Assembly (NCBI GenBank): GCA_948144175.1
Contig: CANXME010000419.1
Span: forward strand, 1 to 64,000
Length of the DNA stretch: 64,000 nucleotides
Source of the DNA: Closterium sp. NIES-65
Lineage: Eukaryota > Streptophyta > Zygnematophyceae > Desmidiales > Closteriaceae
Direction of reading: 5' to 3'
Below the pieces are notes generated by a model. That model searched no databases. It had not been told where the DNA came from and saw only the letters and a program-made list of their open reading frames with translations. Positions 1-10,217 of the stretch are shown here, piece after piece. Both the position numbers and the translations under genes were made by a program. Positions within the stretch are counted from its first letter, which is position 1. Every line of letters begins with the position of its first letter.

Positions 1-516
1 CACGAAGGGACTCAGGGAGACGAGTGACGAGAAGTAGAGAGTGATGTACATGGGAGGAGGGTTTGCGCCGCGGAACTCAGCAGAAGGGCAGCGCGGTAGC
101 GAGCGTCACTAGCGCGGAGGTGGGTAACGAGGTCAGCAACAGTGGGAAGGCAGCGAGGTCAGGGAAGAGAAACGGTAGCATGAGGCGGCTAAGCGTAGCG
201 GAGGAAGGGAGGAGTAGCGTGCAAACTACAGCGTCGTACAAGGCCTGAGCGGTCTTGCACTGACTAAAGTGGGCACGCTCGGAGGAGGGAGGTGGCGACG
301 CACAGCAAGACGTGCAGCAGCATCGCGGGTCGCCCACTTGGAGCGAACGGCGGGGTCAGCATCAGCAGGAGGGGCAGGGACAGCGCCAGAGACAAAGTCA
401 AAGAGAGAGACCTCATCTATCGCATCACACAGTAAGTACAGCTGCAGGTCTTCAATCCACTGCAAGTCAATGGCTCTACCCTCAGCGTCAAAAGCTAGGA
501 CAGTGGGGGTGGCCAT
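1..516 (-). pseudogene. Cop1 gag, N-terminal part (broken)
   Basis: Minus-strand translation from 516 opens with MATPTVLAFDAEGRA, the start shared with Cop9 and Cop7 gag, then the conserved WATRDAAARLAVRRHLP segment. A frameshift near 270 moves the remaining capsid-like text (LMLPFLFPDL, then the region matching Cop9 through base 1) into other frames. Gag of this family would form the virus-like particle. The start is supported by the position of the ATG just downstream of the GC-rich leader. Truncated by the window edge; not functional as read. Confidence 0.75.
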
Positions 517-1478
517 GACAGCAGCTGACGTCTCACCGGGCAGGAAAAGTCGGGTAGGTCAGCGGCACTGTAACACAGCCTAGAAGCAGCAGTGGCCCCA
601 CAAGCAGGAGTGCGGCTCCACTGGCGGCTCGGGCGGCTCGGGCGGCTCTGGCGGCTCGGGCGCGCTCGGGCTCTCGCGCGCTCGGGTGACGCAGGGGCTA
701 ACGGGCGGCGCGGGCGGCTGCACGGCGGCTCACGGGCGGCTGGGGCTGCTCACGGGCGGCACGGTGGGTGGCTGCATGGGCGGCTGCACGGTGGCGCGGC
801 GGGCTGCAGCACGGGCGGCGGGGCCGACGGCGGGCCTGTAGCGGGGCTGTAGCGGGGCTGTAGCGGGGCCGAAGGCGGGCCGACGGTTGGCTGTAGCGGG
901 CCGGCGGCGGGCTGTAGCGGGGCCGACGGCGGCTGTAGCAGGACCGGCGGCGGCTGGGGCGGGGCCGACAGCGGGCTGTAGGGGCGGGGGCCGGCGCGGG
1001 CTGTAGCGGGGCCGACGGCGGGCTGTAGCGGGGCCGACGGCGGGCTATAGCGGGGCCGACGGCGGGCTGGAGCGGGTCTACGGCGAGCCGACGGGGTCTA
1101 GGCGGGGCCAACGAGGGGCCGTAGTGGGGCCTAGGCGGGCCGACGGGGCCTAAGCGGGGCCGACGCGGGGCCGTAGCGGGGCCTAAGCGGGGCCGACGAG
1201 GCCTAAGCGGGGCCGACGCGGGGCCGTAGCGGGGCCTAAGCGGGCCGACGAGGCCTAAGCGGGGCCGACAGGGCCTAAGTGGGGCCGACTAGGGGCCTAA
1301 GTGGGGCCGACGAGGGGCCTAAGCGGGGACGACGAGGGGCCTAAGCGGGGCCGACGAGGGGCCTAAGCGAGAGCACGGCGGTAAGGGCGACACGGAGGGT
1401 CGCTAAAAAAGAACGCGCGCCTCGGGGCGCGCTTCGGCGGGCCTTAGGAACAGTCCCTAGGAAGGGACCTGCTCTGAT
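517..1478 (-). repeat. Cop1 GC-rich leader with short tandem repeats
   Basis: Between PBS and gag lies about 0.95 kb of GC-rich DNA made of degenerate units such as GGGGCCGACGGCGGGCTGTA (about 840-1090) and GGGGCCTAAGCGGGGCCGAC (about 1130-1370). ORFs in it are low-complexity Arg/Pro-rich readings with no homology that I recognise. It is the untranslated leader; the equivalent leaders of Cop7, Cop9 and Cop16 are also satellite-like but use different units. Confidence 0.7.
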
Positions 1479-1612
1479 TCCATGAGAAGATATGAACGAG
1501 AATGAAATGACTATGAACGAAGTGAGTACAAATAGGAAACCCTAATTTGGGTTTACCCCCTATGGGATACCCAACTATAGCCTACAGAAACAGTAAGCTA
1601 TATGTTCTGACA
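1479..1612 (-). repeat. Cop1 5' LTR with primer-binding site
   Basis: On the minus strand the LTR starts TGTCAGAAC at 1612 and ends CTTCTCA at 1493 (120 bp, TG...CA). It is followed directly by TGGAATCAGAGCAGG (1492 downward), one base from the plant initiator-tRNA-Met site TGGTATCAGAGC. It aligns along its length with the two Cop9 LTRs. The right edge meets the Gyp1 RT coding sequence. Confidence 0.85.
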
Positions 1613-2001
1613 CCTTCATGTTCTTGGAGTAGATGAGGATATCATCCAGGTACACCACTACGCACTCGTCTAGTAGGGGTCGTAGAATATGGTTCATTTC
1701 TGCCTGGAACGTCGCTGGTGCGTTGCAGAGTCCGAACGGCATCACCAAGTATTCGTAGGAGCCGTATCTGGTACGGAACGCCGTATTGTGGATCGAGTTG
1801 TCCGCCATCTTGATCTGCCAGTTACCCGACCGTAGGTCCAGCTTCGAGAAGACTGTTGCACCACGCAGTTGGTCCAGTAAGTCGTCGATGCGCGGTATGG
1901 GGTATTTGTTTTTAACTGTCTGTTTGTTCAGTGCGCGGTAGTCGATGCACATCCGTAAACTGCCGTCTGGTTTTGGAGTAGTGTTCTCCGCTGCGCTTAG
2001 T
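1613..2001 (-). pseudogene. Gyp1 reverse transcriptase fragment
   Basis: The minus frame reads [19 protein letters not shown], then [28 protein letters not shown] and the catalytic box [15 protein letters not shown], which are Ty3/gypsy RT motifs in order (fingers, palm, YLDD). The text stops exactly at the Cop1 LTR, after SKNMK, where gypsy RTs normally continue EHLEHL. At the other side, upstream of about 2001, RT and protease sequence is missing, so there is also a deletion. No in-frame stop within the 130 codons. Fragment only; cannot be active. Confidence 0.88.
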
Positions 2002-2385
2002 AGCCAAAGAGGGTCTCATTAATAGGATCATAGGATACACCGAAGTGAATACCTTCCCTTTTTCCTATACCGAAGAGGGTCTCAGCACTTTCCAACTTCA
2101 CCAGGGAGTAGGAGGATTGTTCCGAGGCTTGTATAATTTTTCCTGAGCTTGGATGTCTCCTCTAAGCTTTGGCAGCTAAGTAGGCTTCACCTGTGGGCAC
2201 GTAGAGCCTTAACACTGTGCTGCGGGGAGAGAATATTAACTCCATGGAACGCACGACCCTTTTCTACGCTCCGTAGTACTTTGCCCAACTTCTCAGGTAC
2301 CTGAATAATCTCTTAAGGCTTTTTCTTGGCCTCGAAATCTCCCCTGATTTTTTTAAAGGCTTGAAAACCTCAAGAGGGAATATTC
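2002..2385 (-). other. Degenerate Gyp1 interval between gag and RT
   Basis: No protease or RT motif is visible on either strand. Composition is less GC-rich than the copia parts. Position predicts protease and the RT N-terminus; I see only short unrelated frames, including repeated 'GAGGGTCTCA' words at 2009 and 2068, so most of the expected sequence seems deleted or replaced. Confidence 0.4.
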
Positions 2386-3494
2386 TTACTCTCGGGGGTG
2401 TTTGGCTGGAGTTTCCCGGTCGGTGCAGAGTTTTGTTTCGCGGAGCCTCCATTTGTCTCGGCGATTTCCCCTGTTGCCGGCCGGTCGTGGGCGTTTAAAA
2501 TTTGCGCCATCGTGTCCTCCTTTTTTCGCCATCGTGGATGTCGCACTGTTGTTGCCCTGCAGCTCCGCTCGTGCCTTCTTTATTTTCCAACACGTCAAGA
2601 GTCGATGTCCTGCTGCGCCGCAAAATTCGCAACTTCTCATATTTTGTCGGCCGCTGCTTCGCGTCGATCTTGTCGATATCCATCGGGTCGGCGGTTGTGG
2701 GTGGTGCCGATCGCTTTGTGCCAAATGATCAGTTCGGCACGTGGCGTCGTGTCTCGGGTTGATCTCGCATCAGCGCATCGAATCTCTCTGCTGCACACAC
2801 CATGTCGCAAGTAGTTGTTGTAGTTCGCGACAATCACTTGTCGGCGCACTTCCATCTTTAGCCCCTCAGTATACGCTTTGGATTTTTTCCCCTTCGGTCA
2901 GGTCGGTTATTCGGTTGAAGAGGCTCTCCATCTGCTGCGTGTACTGAATTACGCTGTCGTACTGTCTGTGCCGATGAATCTGCTTCCGCGCTATGTAGCT
3001 GGAGTTGATTGGTTCGAAACGTTGAATTAAAGCTTCCCGAAACTGCGTCCATGACCCCTTGCCTCGGATCTTAATGCTGTTGTAAATCCACTCGAGCGCC
3101 GGGCCTCGTAACAGTGTTTTCTGCGAGCCGAATCCGTGTTGCGTCGTGTGCGGGGTCGAACAGCCAATGGCCTTGAAGTAAATTTCGAGGGTTGCCACGA
3201 ATCGCCGGACGTCGGATCCTTCGCGCTTGGATCGAACGCCTCAGGGAGCCTCGGTCGTGTTGCTTCGAGGTTCGGCGACAGTGGTGCCATCGGTCCATGA
3301 AATGTCGGTGTTGCCACTACTGCGGGTGTTGTCGCTGCTGCATTCGCTGCTGCTGCAATGGCGATTCCTGGTTGGTGTGTCAGAAGGGCCTCGAGCCAAC
3401 GAAGCGTCACCTGCGTCTGCTCCATGTCGGTGCGGAGGCTCGCGATGTCGCTCGTGGTCGCGTAGTTGTCGTCTTGACCCTCCATGCCTGACAT
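2386..3494 (-). pseudogene. Gyp1 gag (frameshifted)
   Basis: Starting near MSGMEGQDDN (3494), the minus strand gives an N-terminal helix with DIASLRTDMEQ and PRLPEAFDPSA. A second frame (about 3200-2866) carries the Retrotrans_gag capsid core with LLRGPALEWIYNS, WTQFREALIQRFEP and SVIQYTQQMESLFNRI. A third (2724-2386) carries a retroviral-type zinc knuckle, C-x2-C-x4-H-x4-C, reading CEFCGAAGHRLLTC. At least two frameshifts separate the parts. Capsid plus nucleocapsid order is normal for Ty3/gypsy. The first ATG is chosen because it sits about 160 bases below the LTR. Confidence 0.82.
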
Positions 3495-3634
3495 TAGCGT
3501 GTCCGAAAAACCGAATCGAGGGGGAGTGAAAAACACGGAACCGGTTTTACACACCCGAAATCGATGTTTAACTGCGTCGCCCCCGCGGTTTTTGAAGACT
3601 GGTTTGTAGCGGTCGAAAAAACTTCGCGTGTAAA

Positions 3635-4021
3635 CGGGCTCTGATTACCAAGGTGTGAGGATCTAAGATCGAGCTCAGAAAAGAGATTTCGAATTGAATG
3701 ATCACCTGGGTACACACACGTGGCTATATTTAGGCTCGACACAAGGTCCCGTAACGATGTGTTTACGCGAAGGTTCCGCGGGTCGCGAAGCGTCCGAACA
3801 GATCCTTCCCGAATTCAGTAGAAGGCAATTCGGTGGCAACCGAAAAGCCAGAATTCGATGCACGCAACCTAGCTCGGTGCTATAACTATAATAAAAGATA
3901 GGAAAGCACCTAGCCTAGGGAAATCAAGCAATTCATGCATGCATATAATTATCCTATGCTAGAAATAGCATAATAAAGGAAGGCAGCAAGCATAGCTGGC
4001 ATAAGCCGTCGTACTCTCACA
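3635..4021 (-). repeat. Gyp1 5' LTR and primer-binding site
   Basis: Minus strand: LTR starts TGTGAGAGTACGACGG at 4021 and ends CCTCACA at 3654 (368 bp). Three bases on comes TGGTAATCAGAGCCCG (3650-3635), an initiator-Met-type PBS with one extra base. The same LTR, about 110 bp shorter, bounds Gyp2 at 53168-53425. The extra block in this copy (about 3870-3985) is AT-rich and absent from the Gyp2 LTR. Confidence 0.85.
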
Positions 4022-4544
4022 GGCGACGGGCTGCAGCGAGACAAGGGCGGGTGTCAATCGTCGAGGCAGGTGACGGGACGTGATGTGACGGGCGGCAACG
4101 CAACGGGACGGGTGATGGTCTGCAGAAGCGGGTAGCGCGGGGCGACGAGCTGCAGCAGGGCAGCGCGACGAGCTTAATCGTGGTGGCGCTCACGATGCGC
4201 CCTACGCGCATGCGCGATGGGATGCGCCACGAAGAGGGCTAGTGGTGGGCCCATGTAAAACGAACGGTCCTAAATCGGACCTAGCTCTATAACCATGTTA
4301 CAATACTAAGTTAACTAGAGCACGGGTTTAACTAAGGGGCCTAGGCTTAGTAGCCTAGGCCAAACGGGTGTCGAGTAGTTTGTGCCAAGGAGAATTGAGA
4401 AGAATGGTTGTTGGTTCACTATAGCACACGAGTACATATAGCAACCTAACAAAGGATGAAAGAGGTGCACCACCATAGAAGGGAATTACACAGCAGCTAC
4501 ACTACAGGCAGATTATACTAAATAGATATAAATCTATTGTGACA
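4022..4544 (-). mobile_element. Cop2: 5' LTR and start of leader of another copia-like element
   Basis: The minus strand has a TG...CA LTR (4296-4544), a PBS and about 260 bp of GC-rich leader, then is cut by the Gyp1 LTR at 4021. No coding region of this element is left here. The LTR is about twice the length of the main-family LTRs and differs in sequence, so it is a separate subfamily. Confidence 0.65.
4281..4544 (-). repeat. Cop2 5' LTR with primer-binding site
   Basis: On the minus strand it opens TGTCACAATAGATT at 4544 and closes TATTGTAACA at 4296 (249 bp). Immediately downstream is TGGTTATAGAGCTAG (4295-4281), recognisable as a decayed TGGTATCAGAGC site. A TATA-like stretch (TTTATATCTATTTA) lies near the LTR start, where U3 is expected. 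Confidence 0.65.
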
Positions 4545-5064
4545 CGCGTCGCGCCCTGCAGCCCGCGCGTCGCGCCCTACTGCAGCCCGCACGTCATGCC
4601 CTGCTTCCCCGCGCGGCGCGCCCTACTGCAGCCCGTGCGTCGCACCCTACTGCCCTGCGCGTCGCACCCTAATGCCCCGTGCGTCGCGCCCAGCTGCAGC
4701 CGGCGCGTCGCGCCCTGCTGCTCTGCCCAGCGTGCGCGCCCTGCTTTGCAACCCGCGGCGCGCCCTGCGTTGCCTAGCCGCACCGCCCAGGCCTGCCGAG
4801 CCGCGCCTCCCAGGCCAAGCCGCGCCGCCCAGCCCGAGCCGCCCTGCCCAACCCGAGCCGCGCCGCCCTGCCTCATTCACCAGCCCCACCGACCTGCCCT
4901 GCTTCTACTACTGCTACTACTGCTGCTCGTGCTACTGCTGCTGCTGGTGGAGGTGCTGCTGGGAGTGCTGGAGGTGCTACTGGTGCTGGAGGTGCTGCTG
5001 GGAGTGCTGGAGGTGCTGCTGGTGCTGGAGGTGCTGGACCTGCTACTGACCGTCAGTGCCTGTC
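4545..5064 (+). repeat. Cop3 leader: GC-rich units and CTG/CTA microsatellite
   Basis: 4545-4800 holds repeated GCGTCGCGCCCTGCAGCCC-like units of about 20 bp. 4890-5050 is a run of CTG/CTA and GGTGCTGGA triplets. A CTG/CTA run just before gag is also seen in Cop7 (18050-18128), Cop10 and Cop16, so this is a family trait rather than a random microsatellite. Confidence 0.65.
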
Positions 5065-5290
5065 ATGGCCACTATCACGGTAGTTGCAGCAGCTAGGGGT
5101 GGACAGCAGCGGTCACTGCCTCTTCTGGACGACCCCACTCCTCAGCAGCTTCGTGAGTGGGTTATTCAGCGAGGCAGTCCTGGTGGTGGAGGTTTCGTTT
5201 TTATGGGTACTACACAGCGGCGGCAGCAGCGTCTACAGAGCACCTTCTCCCTGCAGCGGCCTGGCGACTGTGCTACTTAGCGATGCGTCC
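5065..5290 (+). pseudogene. Cop3 gag remnant with the LREW module
   Basis: An ATG at 5065 starts MATITVVAA, which may be the relic of the gag start MATP. It is followed within 30 codons by TPQQLREWVIQRGSPGGGG. In Cop9 these two points are about 360 residues apart, so the capsid core is deleted. The zinc-knuckle-like segment that follows LREW in other copies is degenerate here. Role in an intact element: the C-terminal, RNA-binding part of Gag. Confidence 0.65.
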
Positions 5291-5399
5291 CTGGTTGTGT
5301 AGAGGCTGCTGCTCCAGGCGCTAGTGAGTCTGCTGCAGCTCTAGATGCTCGTGAGTCTGCCGACGCTCTAGGTGCTAGTGCGTCTACTGCCACAGGTCC

Positions 5400-6830
5400 T
5401 GCCTCAGCTGAGACCTTGCATACTTTCACACTTGACTCAGGCGCGTCACGTTGCTTTCTTTCGTGATTGCACCACAGTCACACCATTCGCAACACGTGTC
5501 CCAGTCTCACTGGCTGACCCGACTAGGGGCCTAGTAGTTGCACGGGCCTCCAATGTCCTCCCGTGTCCGGCAGTCCCCTCCGGGTCTCTCTCAGGTCTCC
5601 ACCTCCCCGCGTTCTCGACGAACTTGTTGAGCAACATAGTTCTCCAGGATGAATGGGTTGGCACCTTCATTCTTGGAGGACAGCGTGTGGCGATTTGTAA
5701 GTGCTCACGGACTGGCCGTGACCTTGCTACGTTCAGTTGTCAGCCTAAGTCCGGCCTGTATACACTGACAAGTGCATATGCACCGGTGGCTGAGGCAGGT
5801 CAGGTGGCTACATCGAGTCGGGTGTCTGCGTCTGGTCAGCTTGCATCGTCTTGCTCGTATCGGGTACTCTCTCACCAGACTCTCCTCTGGCACCACCGCC
5901 TAGGTCACCCCTTGTTGCCGCGTCTCCGCAGCATGCACTCCTGTCTCCTTGTCTCTAGCCTTCCCAGGTCCCTGCCCTCCCTCCCGCAGTCGCTTGCACC
6001 GCCGTGCCTTCCCTGCGTCGAGGGGCGGCAGCGAGCCGCTCCTCACTCTTCCGAGTTTCCTTCGACCACTGCTCCTCTGCAGACTCTCCACATGGACGTT
6101 TCGGGCCCGACCCCCGTCGGTGGAACGGACTAGAGCGCTACTTTCTGGTGGTTGTTGACGACTACTCACGCTACACCACTGTCTTCCCCTTGCGGCACAA
6201 GGCGCACGTCATCGGTGTTTTGATCCCCTGGATCCGTGCTACTCGTTGCCAGCTGCGCGAGCGGTTTTGTTGGGACTTGCCAGTCCTGCGTTTGCACTCT
6301 AACAGGGGCGGTGAGTTATCTTCTGGCCTCCTTGAGGAGTTATGTCAAAACGAGGGCATCCGCCAGACGTTCACGCTTCCGGCCTCTCCTCAGCAGAATG
6401 GGGTTGCTGAGCGTCGCATTGGCTTGATCATGGAGGTTGCTCATACCTCCATGATCCATGCTGCTGCTCCCCATTTTCTGTGCATGGTCCGATACACTGC
6501 GCATTAGCTCAACCTTTGGCCCTGTGTCTCTGAGCCAGAGACCTCGCCCACACTCCAGAGGACGGGGAAGGTTGGTGATGCGTCGGTGTTTCAAGTCTGG
6601 GGTGCACTCTCCCTTGTTTGCGATGCCAAAGCGAGCAAGCTCTCCTCTAGGACTCTCCGCTGCGTCTTCCTTGGCTTCCCCACGGACGCCCCGCCGTGGC
6701 AGTTCTACCACCCGCGCTCGCGTCGAGTCTTCTCCTCCCAGGACGTCACCTTTGACGAGTCTGTCTGTTTCTACAGGCTACACCCGCACGCGTCCCACTC
6801 GGTCCCCCTAGCGCCTCTCTTCCTGGTACC
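5400..6830 (+). pseudogene. Cop3 protease and integrase (broken)
   Basis: Protease active site TFTLDSGASRCF lies at about 5420-5455, with a one-base insertion just after it. Integrase follows: HHCC zinc region with HQTLLWHHRLGHP (about 5875) and PPCLPCVEGRQR (about 6000). Catalytic motifs are LHMDVSGP (first Asp, about 6090), LHSNRGGEL (second Asp position, where HSDRGGEF has become HSNRGGEL, so the catalytic Asp is lost) and PQQNGVAERRI (Glu, about 6395). Frameshift near 6120 and a TAG at 6505 in place of the Gln of AHQL. The C-terminal integrase segment continues to DVTFDESV (about 6760). Dead copy. Confidence 0.85.
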
Positions 6831-8090
6831 AGTCCCCCCCCCGGTAGACCCCCTCCCCCCACAGGTGCCTGATCCCTCAGGTGTGTCTAAGGTAGACCCA
6901 CCCCCCTTAGTTGAGCCTTTGGATATCTCTTCAGACTCCTCTGGCCCAGCTAAGGGGGGTGACCCCGCCGCTAACAACACGGCGGCCACTCGCCGCTCTC
7001 CACGCTTGGAGACTCCCCCTGGTTTTCCGCCTTGGCCATCTTCGTTGCCTCCGCAGCCTGCTGCTGTGGACTCTTGAGCTGAGACTGCTGGTGCTGAGCC
7101 TGGGGGTGCTGAGACAGAGGGTGAGGTTTCTGGGGTTGCTGCGACTGGGGGTGCTACGATTGGGGGTGCTGCGAGTCCTAGTGGCGGTGGAGCTGTGGGT
7201 TGACCCTGTTGGAGGTCCTGGAGCTGGACAGCCACCGCAGCCTGATCTACTTGAGACACTCTTGCCGCAGGCGATTTGTGCGTGGATCGTTCGGCGAGGC
7301 AGTCCTGGTGGTGGAGGGTACGGTCCTGCTGGTGTTGGAGCTACTAGTCCTAAAGGTACTGCTGGTGCTGGAGGTGTTGGAGGTACTGCTGGAGGTGCTG
7401 GAGGTGCTGCTGGTGCTGGAGGTGCTGGAGGTACTGCTGGAGGTGTTGGAGGTGCAGCTGGTGCTGGAGGTACTAGAGGTGCTGCTGGTGTTGGAGATAC
7501 TAGAGCTGCTAGTCCTGGAGGTGCTACTCGTGCTGGAGGTGCCAGAGCTACTAGTCCTGGAGGTGCTAATGGTGCTGGAGTGCTGGAGCTGCTAGCACCT
7601 GGAGGTCCAGCTGGTGCTGGAGCTGCTAGCAGTGGAGGTGTTGGTGCTGCTGGTGTTGGAGGCGCTGGAGGTGCTGCCGTTGCTGGAGGCACTGGAGCTG
7701 GAGGTACTGGAGGTACTAGAGCTGCTATTCCTAGAGGTGCTCGTATTGAGGTGCTGGAGGTGCCGGAGCTGGTGGTGCTGCTGGTGCTGGAGGTGCTGGA
7801 GTTGCTGCTGGGGGTATTGGAGGTGCTGGAGGTGCTGGAGCTGCTGGTCCTAGAGGTGCGCGTACTAGAGGTGCTGGAGCTGCCGCAGCATGTGGTGTTG
7901 CTAGTGCTGGAGGTGCTGATGGCACTAGAGGTGCTGGAAGTAGTGCTGGTGCTAGAGGTGCTGGCGCTGCCGGAGCTCGTGGTGCTCCTTGCGCTGGAGG
8001 TGCTAATGGAGCTGCCGGTGCTGGAGGTGTTTGTGCTGTGGGTGCTGGAGGAGCTGGAGCTGCTGGTATTGCCCCGCGCCAACCGTTTTT
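6831..8090 (+). pseudogene. Cop3 INT-RT insert, Gly/Ala-rich
   Basis: Pro-rich text (PPPVDPLPPQVPDPSGVSK) opens the insert as in all family copies. It includes a degenerate LREW module (PQAICAWIVRRGSPGGGG, about 7270-7320), then about 700 bp of GGTGCTGGA-type triplets giving collagen-like Gly-Ala repeats in one frame and Leu/Val/Glu repeats in another. The true frame is the Gly-Ala one because it joins the flanking conserved text. Function unknown; likely a disordered spacer in the polyprotein. Confidence 0.7.
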
Positions 8091-10217
8091 CTACCCGCAG
8101 CCGCAATCGTCCCTGCCGCCGCCTGACTCGGTCCTTCGCCAGGTTCTTAGTCTCAAATCTTCCACTGACCTCACTCCGCATCTCCTGTGTCCATCGACAT
8201 ACCAGTCTCAGCCACAGCTACAACTTGGCTCCCCACTGCCTGCTCCTGCTCCTCACACTACGGTGACTGATTCCATGACTGAGCATCGTGAGCTTGAGAC
8301 TCGTGCTTCCACACCTGTTCGTGCTCATCGTGTTGCCCGTCCTGGTCCTCTTGCTGTCCCAGGCACTCACAGTATGGCACTTCGTCCTTCCTGTGTTCCA
8401 CAACATGTTGTCCTACCTGAGGCCTCCTGCATCCTCTCTTCCGCACGTTCCTGACCCAGAGTCTGACCTTGCTCATGCTGCCAGAATTACTGTCACTCGT
8501 CTCCTCGCTAGTGTCGTCACTGGCCCTGATTTTGAGTCTACTGCTGCGTTTGCCCTAATCACTGAGCTAGTCAACTTTGCAGATAGGAGTCGTCTGGACT
8601 ACGTTCTGAGTCTTGTTACTGATTCTGAGTCTCTCTGTCCTCCGTCTGTGAGCCTGTCCTTAGCTGAGACGTCCTTGAGGACAAGTAGTTTGAGTTTGAG
8701 TGTCTTGCGGCCGCTTTACCTCGTTTCGCTTCCATAGTGCTTTGCCCCGAGGAAGACCCGGATGCACTTGACATCCCTACCCCGCGCTCTTACGCTGAGG
8801 CGATTGCGCGTGAATACTCCTCTCAGTGACAGGCAGCCATGGACGCACAGATGGCTTCCTAGAAGTCCACAGGCACCTACGTCGACGAGGTTCCTCCTCC
8901 TGGGGCGAACATAGTTGATGGCATGTGGATTTTGAGAGTGAAACGACCGCCGGGTTCTCCGCCTGCCTTCAAGGCGTGTTACGTTGCTCGAGGCTTCAGA
9001 CAGTGATAAGGGGTTGACTTCTTACAGACCTTCTCCCCCACCCTGAAGATGACTACTCTTCGGGTATTGTTGCACGTTGCAGCACAGCGTAATTGTGAGC
9101 TACACTCCCTCGACTTCTCCACAGCTTTCTTGCAAGGCAGCCTTCACGAGGAGATCTGGCTGCGCCGCCTACCTGGCTTCACTGGGTCGATTCATCGCGG
9201 TACCCTGTGGAGCCTCCAGCGGCCAGTCTACGGTCTCTGCCAGGCGCCTTGCAAGTGGCACGATACAGTGAGGATGACACTTGCAGCTCTTGGGTTTGCT
9301 CCTTCATCTACTGACCCGTCGCTGTTTCTACGCACCGACACTACCCTGCCGTCGTTCTACGTTCTCGTGTACGCTGACGACTTGGTTTTTGCTACTGGTT
9401 ACACGGAGACGCTGGCCCAAGTGAAGGCGGAGCTGTAGGAGTGACACACCTGCACTGACCTGGGTGAGCTGCGGAGCTATCTTGGCTTGCAGATCACCCG
9501 GGACTGAGCACGTCGCACCATCACCCTGACTGAGTCACACATGGTGCACCATGTTCTTCAGCGCTTTGGCTTCCAGTTCTCCTCGCCACAGCCCACTTCT
9601 CTGTCTACCGGCCACTCTCTCTCAGCTCCACCTTCGGACGGGTCCGTAGAGCCGAGTGGTCCGTACCCAGAGCTTGTGGGTTGCCTCATGTACCTAATGA
9701 CATGCGTACCTAACCTCGCGTACCCTTTCAGCCTCCTGGCTCGCTACGTGGCTCCCGGTAGACATCGAATGGTGCACTGAGATGCTGCGAAGAGGGTACT
9801 GCGTTACTTGTGCAATACATCGGGCATGGGGCTCGTGCTTGGAGGACGGGGTTCAGTGGTACTCATAGGACACTCCAACGCTTCTTGGGCCGACGACCAG
9901 GCGACTCAGCGTTCGTCATAGGGTTACACCTTCAGTCTTGGCTCTGGTTCTGTCTCATGGCGGTCCACTCGTTCTTCTTCTGTGCTTGGTTCCAGCTGTG
10001 AGGTCGAGATCTACGCTGGGGCCATGGCTGCACAGAAGCTACGCTGGCTGACCTACTTGCTGACCAACTTGAGGGAGCGGCCTCATTCTCCTCTAGTTAT
10101 TTACGTCGACAACAAGACAATGCTTGCCTTGTGTTGCGAGTAGAGACTGGATCACAGAACGAAGCACATTGCTCTTTGCTTCTTCCTTGCACGTGAGCTG
10201 CAGTAGCGTCGTCAGCA
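8091..10217 (+). pseudogene. Cop3 reverse transcriptase and RNase H (broken)
   Basis: A conserved pre-RT segment (about 8440-8760) precedes RT. RT motifs: GTYVDEVPPPGANIVDGMW (8870), SLDFSTAFLQGSLHEEIW (9110), and the catalytic box YVLVYADDLVFAT (9360), with YADD in place of the family YVDD. RNase H shows HSNASWADD (9870), SSCEVEIYAGAMAAQ and YVDNKTM (10100). At least ten nonsense codons occur, mostly TAG at Gln or Trp positions and TGA at Arg or Trp positions (for example 9436, 9919, 10204). The frame ends in mid-RNase H after ARELQ. Confidence 0.85.

Larger units (their letters stand above)
1..1612 (-). mobile_element. Cop1: 5' end of a Ty1/copia element (main family)
   Basis: Read on the minus strand the order is 5' LTR (1493-1612), primer-binding site, GC-rich leader and the start of gag, which runs off the window at base 1. 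The gag text matches Cop9 closely. The LTR abuts a Ty3/gypsy reverse transcriptase (Gyp1) in mid-frame, so Cop1 inserted into Gyp1. The flanking 5 bp at 1613-1617 (CCTTC) should be the target-site duplication, but the partner lies outside the window. Confidence 0.85.
1613..4021 (-). mobile_element. Gyp1: 5' part of a Ty3/gypsy element
   Basis: Minus-strand order: 5' LTR (3654-4021), PBS, gag with a CCHC knuckle, a degenerate stretch, then an RT fragment interrupted by Cop1 at 1612. The LTR is shared with Gyp2 (53168-53425). The lower half (rest of RT, RNase H, integrase) is not present in the window next to this copy. The bases beyond the LTR (4022 on) are the leader of Cop2, so Gyp1 probably inserted into Cop2. 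Confidence 0.8.
4545..10217 (+). mobile_element. Cop3: decayed Ty1/copia element, leader to RNase H
   Basis: Plus-strand order: GC-rich leader, gag C-terminal remnant, protease, integrase, Gly/Ala-rich insert, RT, RNase H. The N-terminal gag core is missing. Many TAG/TGA codons and several frameshifts make it a dead copy. It breaks off inside RNase H at about 10217, where Cop4 sequence begins; its own LTRs are not in the window. Confidence 0.85.

Noticed and set aside
698..1111. Arg/Pro-rich ORFs in leaders (also 17439-17951, 30826-31407, 62784-63739)
   Set aside because: Compositional products of GC-rich tandem repeats between PBS and gag; no start context or domain.
6911..8266. Long Leu/Val/Glu-rich ORFs (LLVLEVLELL-type), also at 7200-7853, 12719-13480, 35084-35305, 39194-40144 and 51000-51340, looking like membrane or leucine-rich proteins
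   Set aside because: They are the +1 reading of GGTGCTGGA triplets; the Gly-Ala frame joins the conserved integrase and RT text, so the Leu-rich ORFs are shadows.
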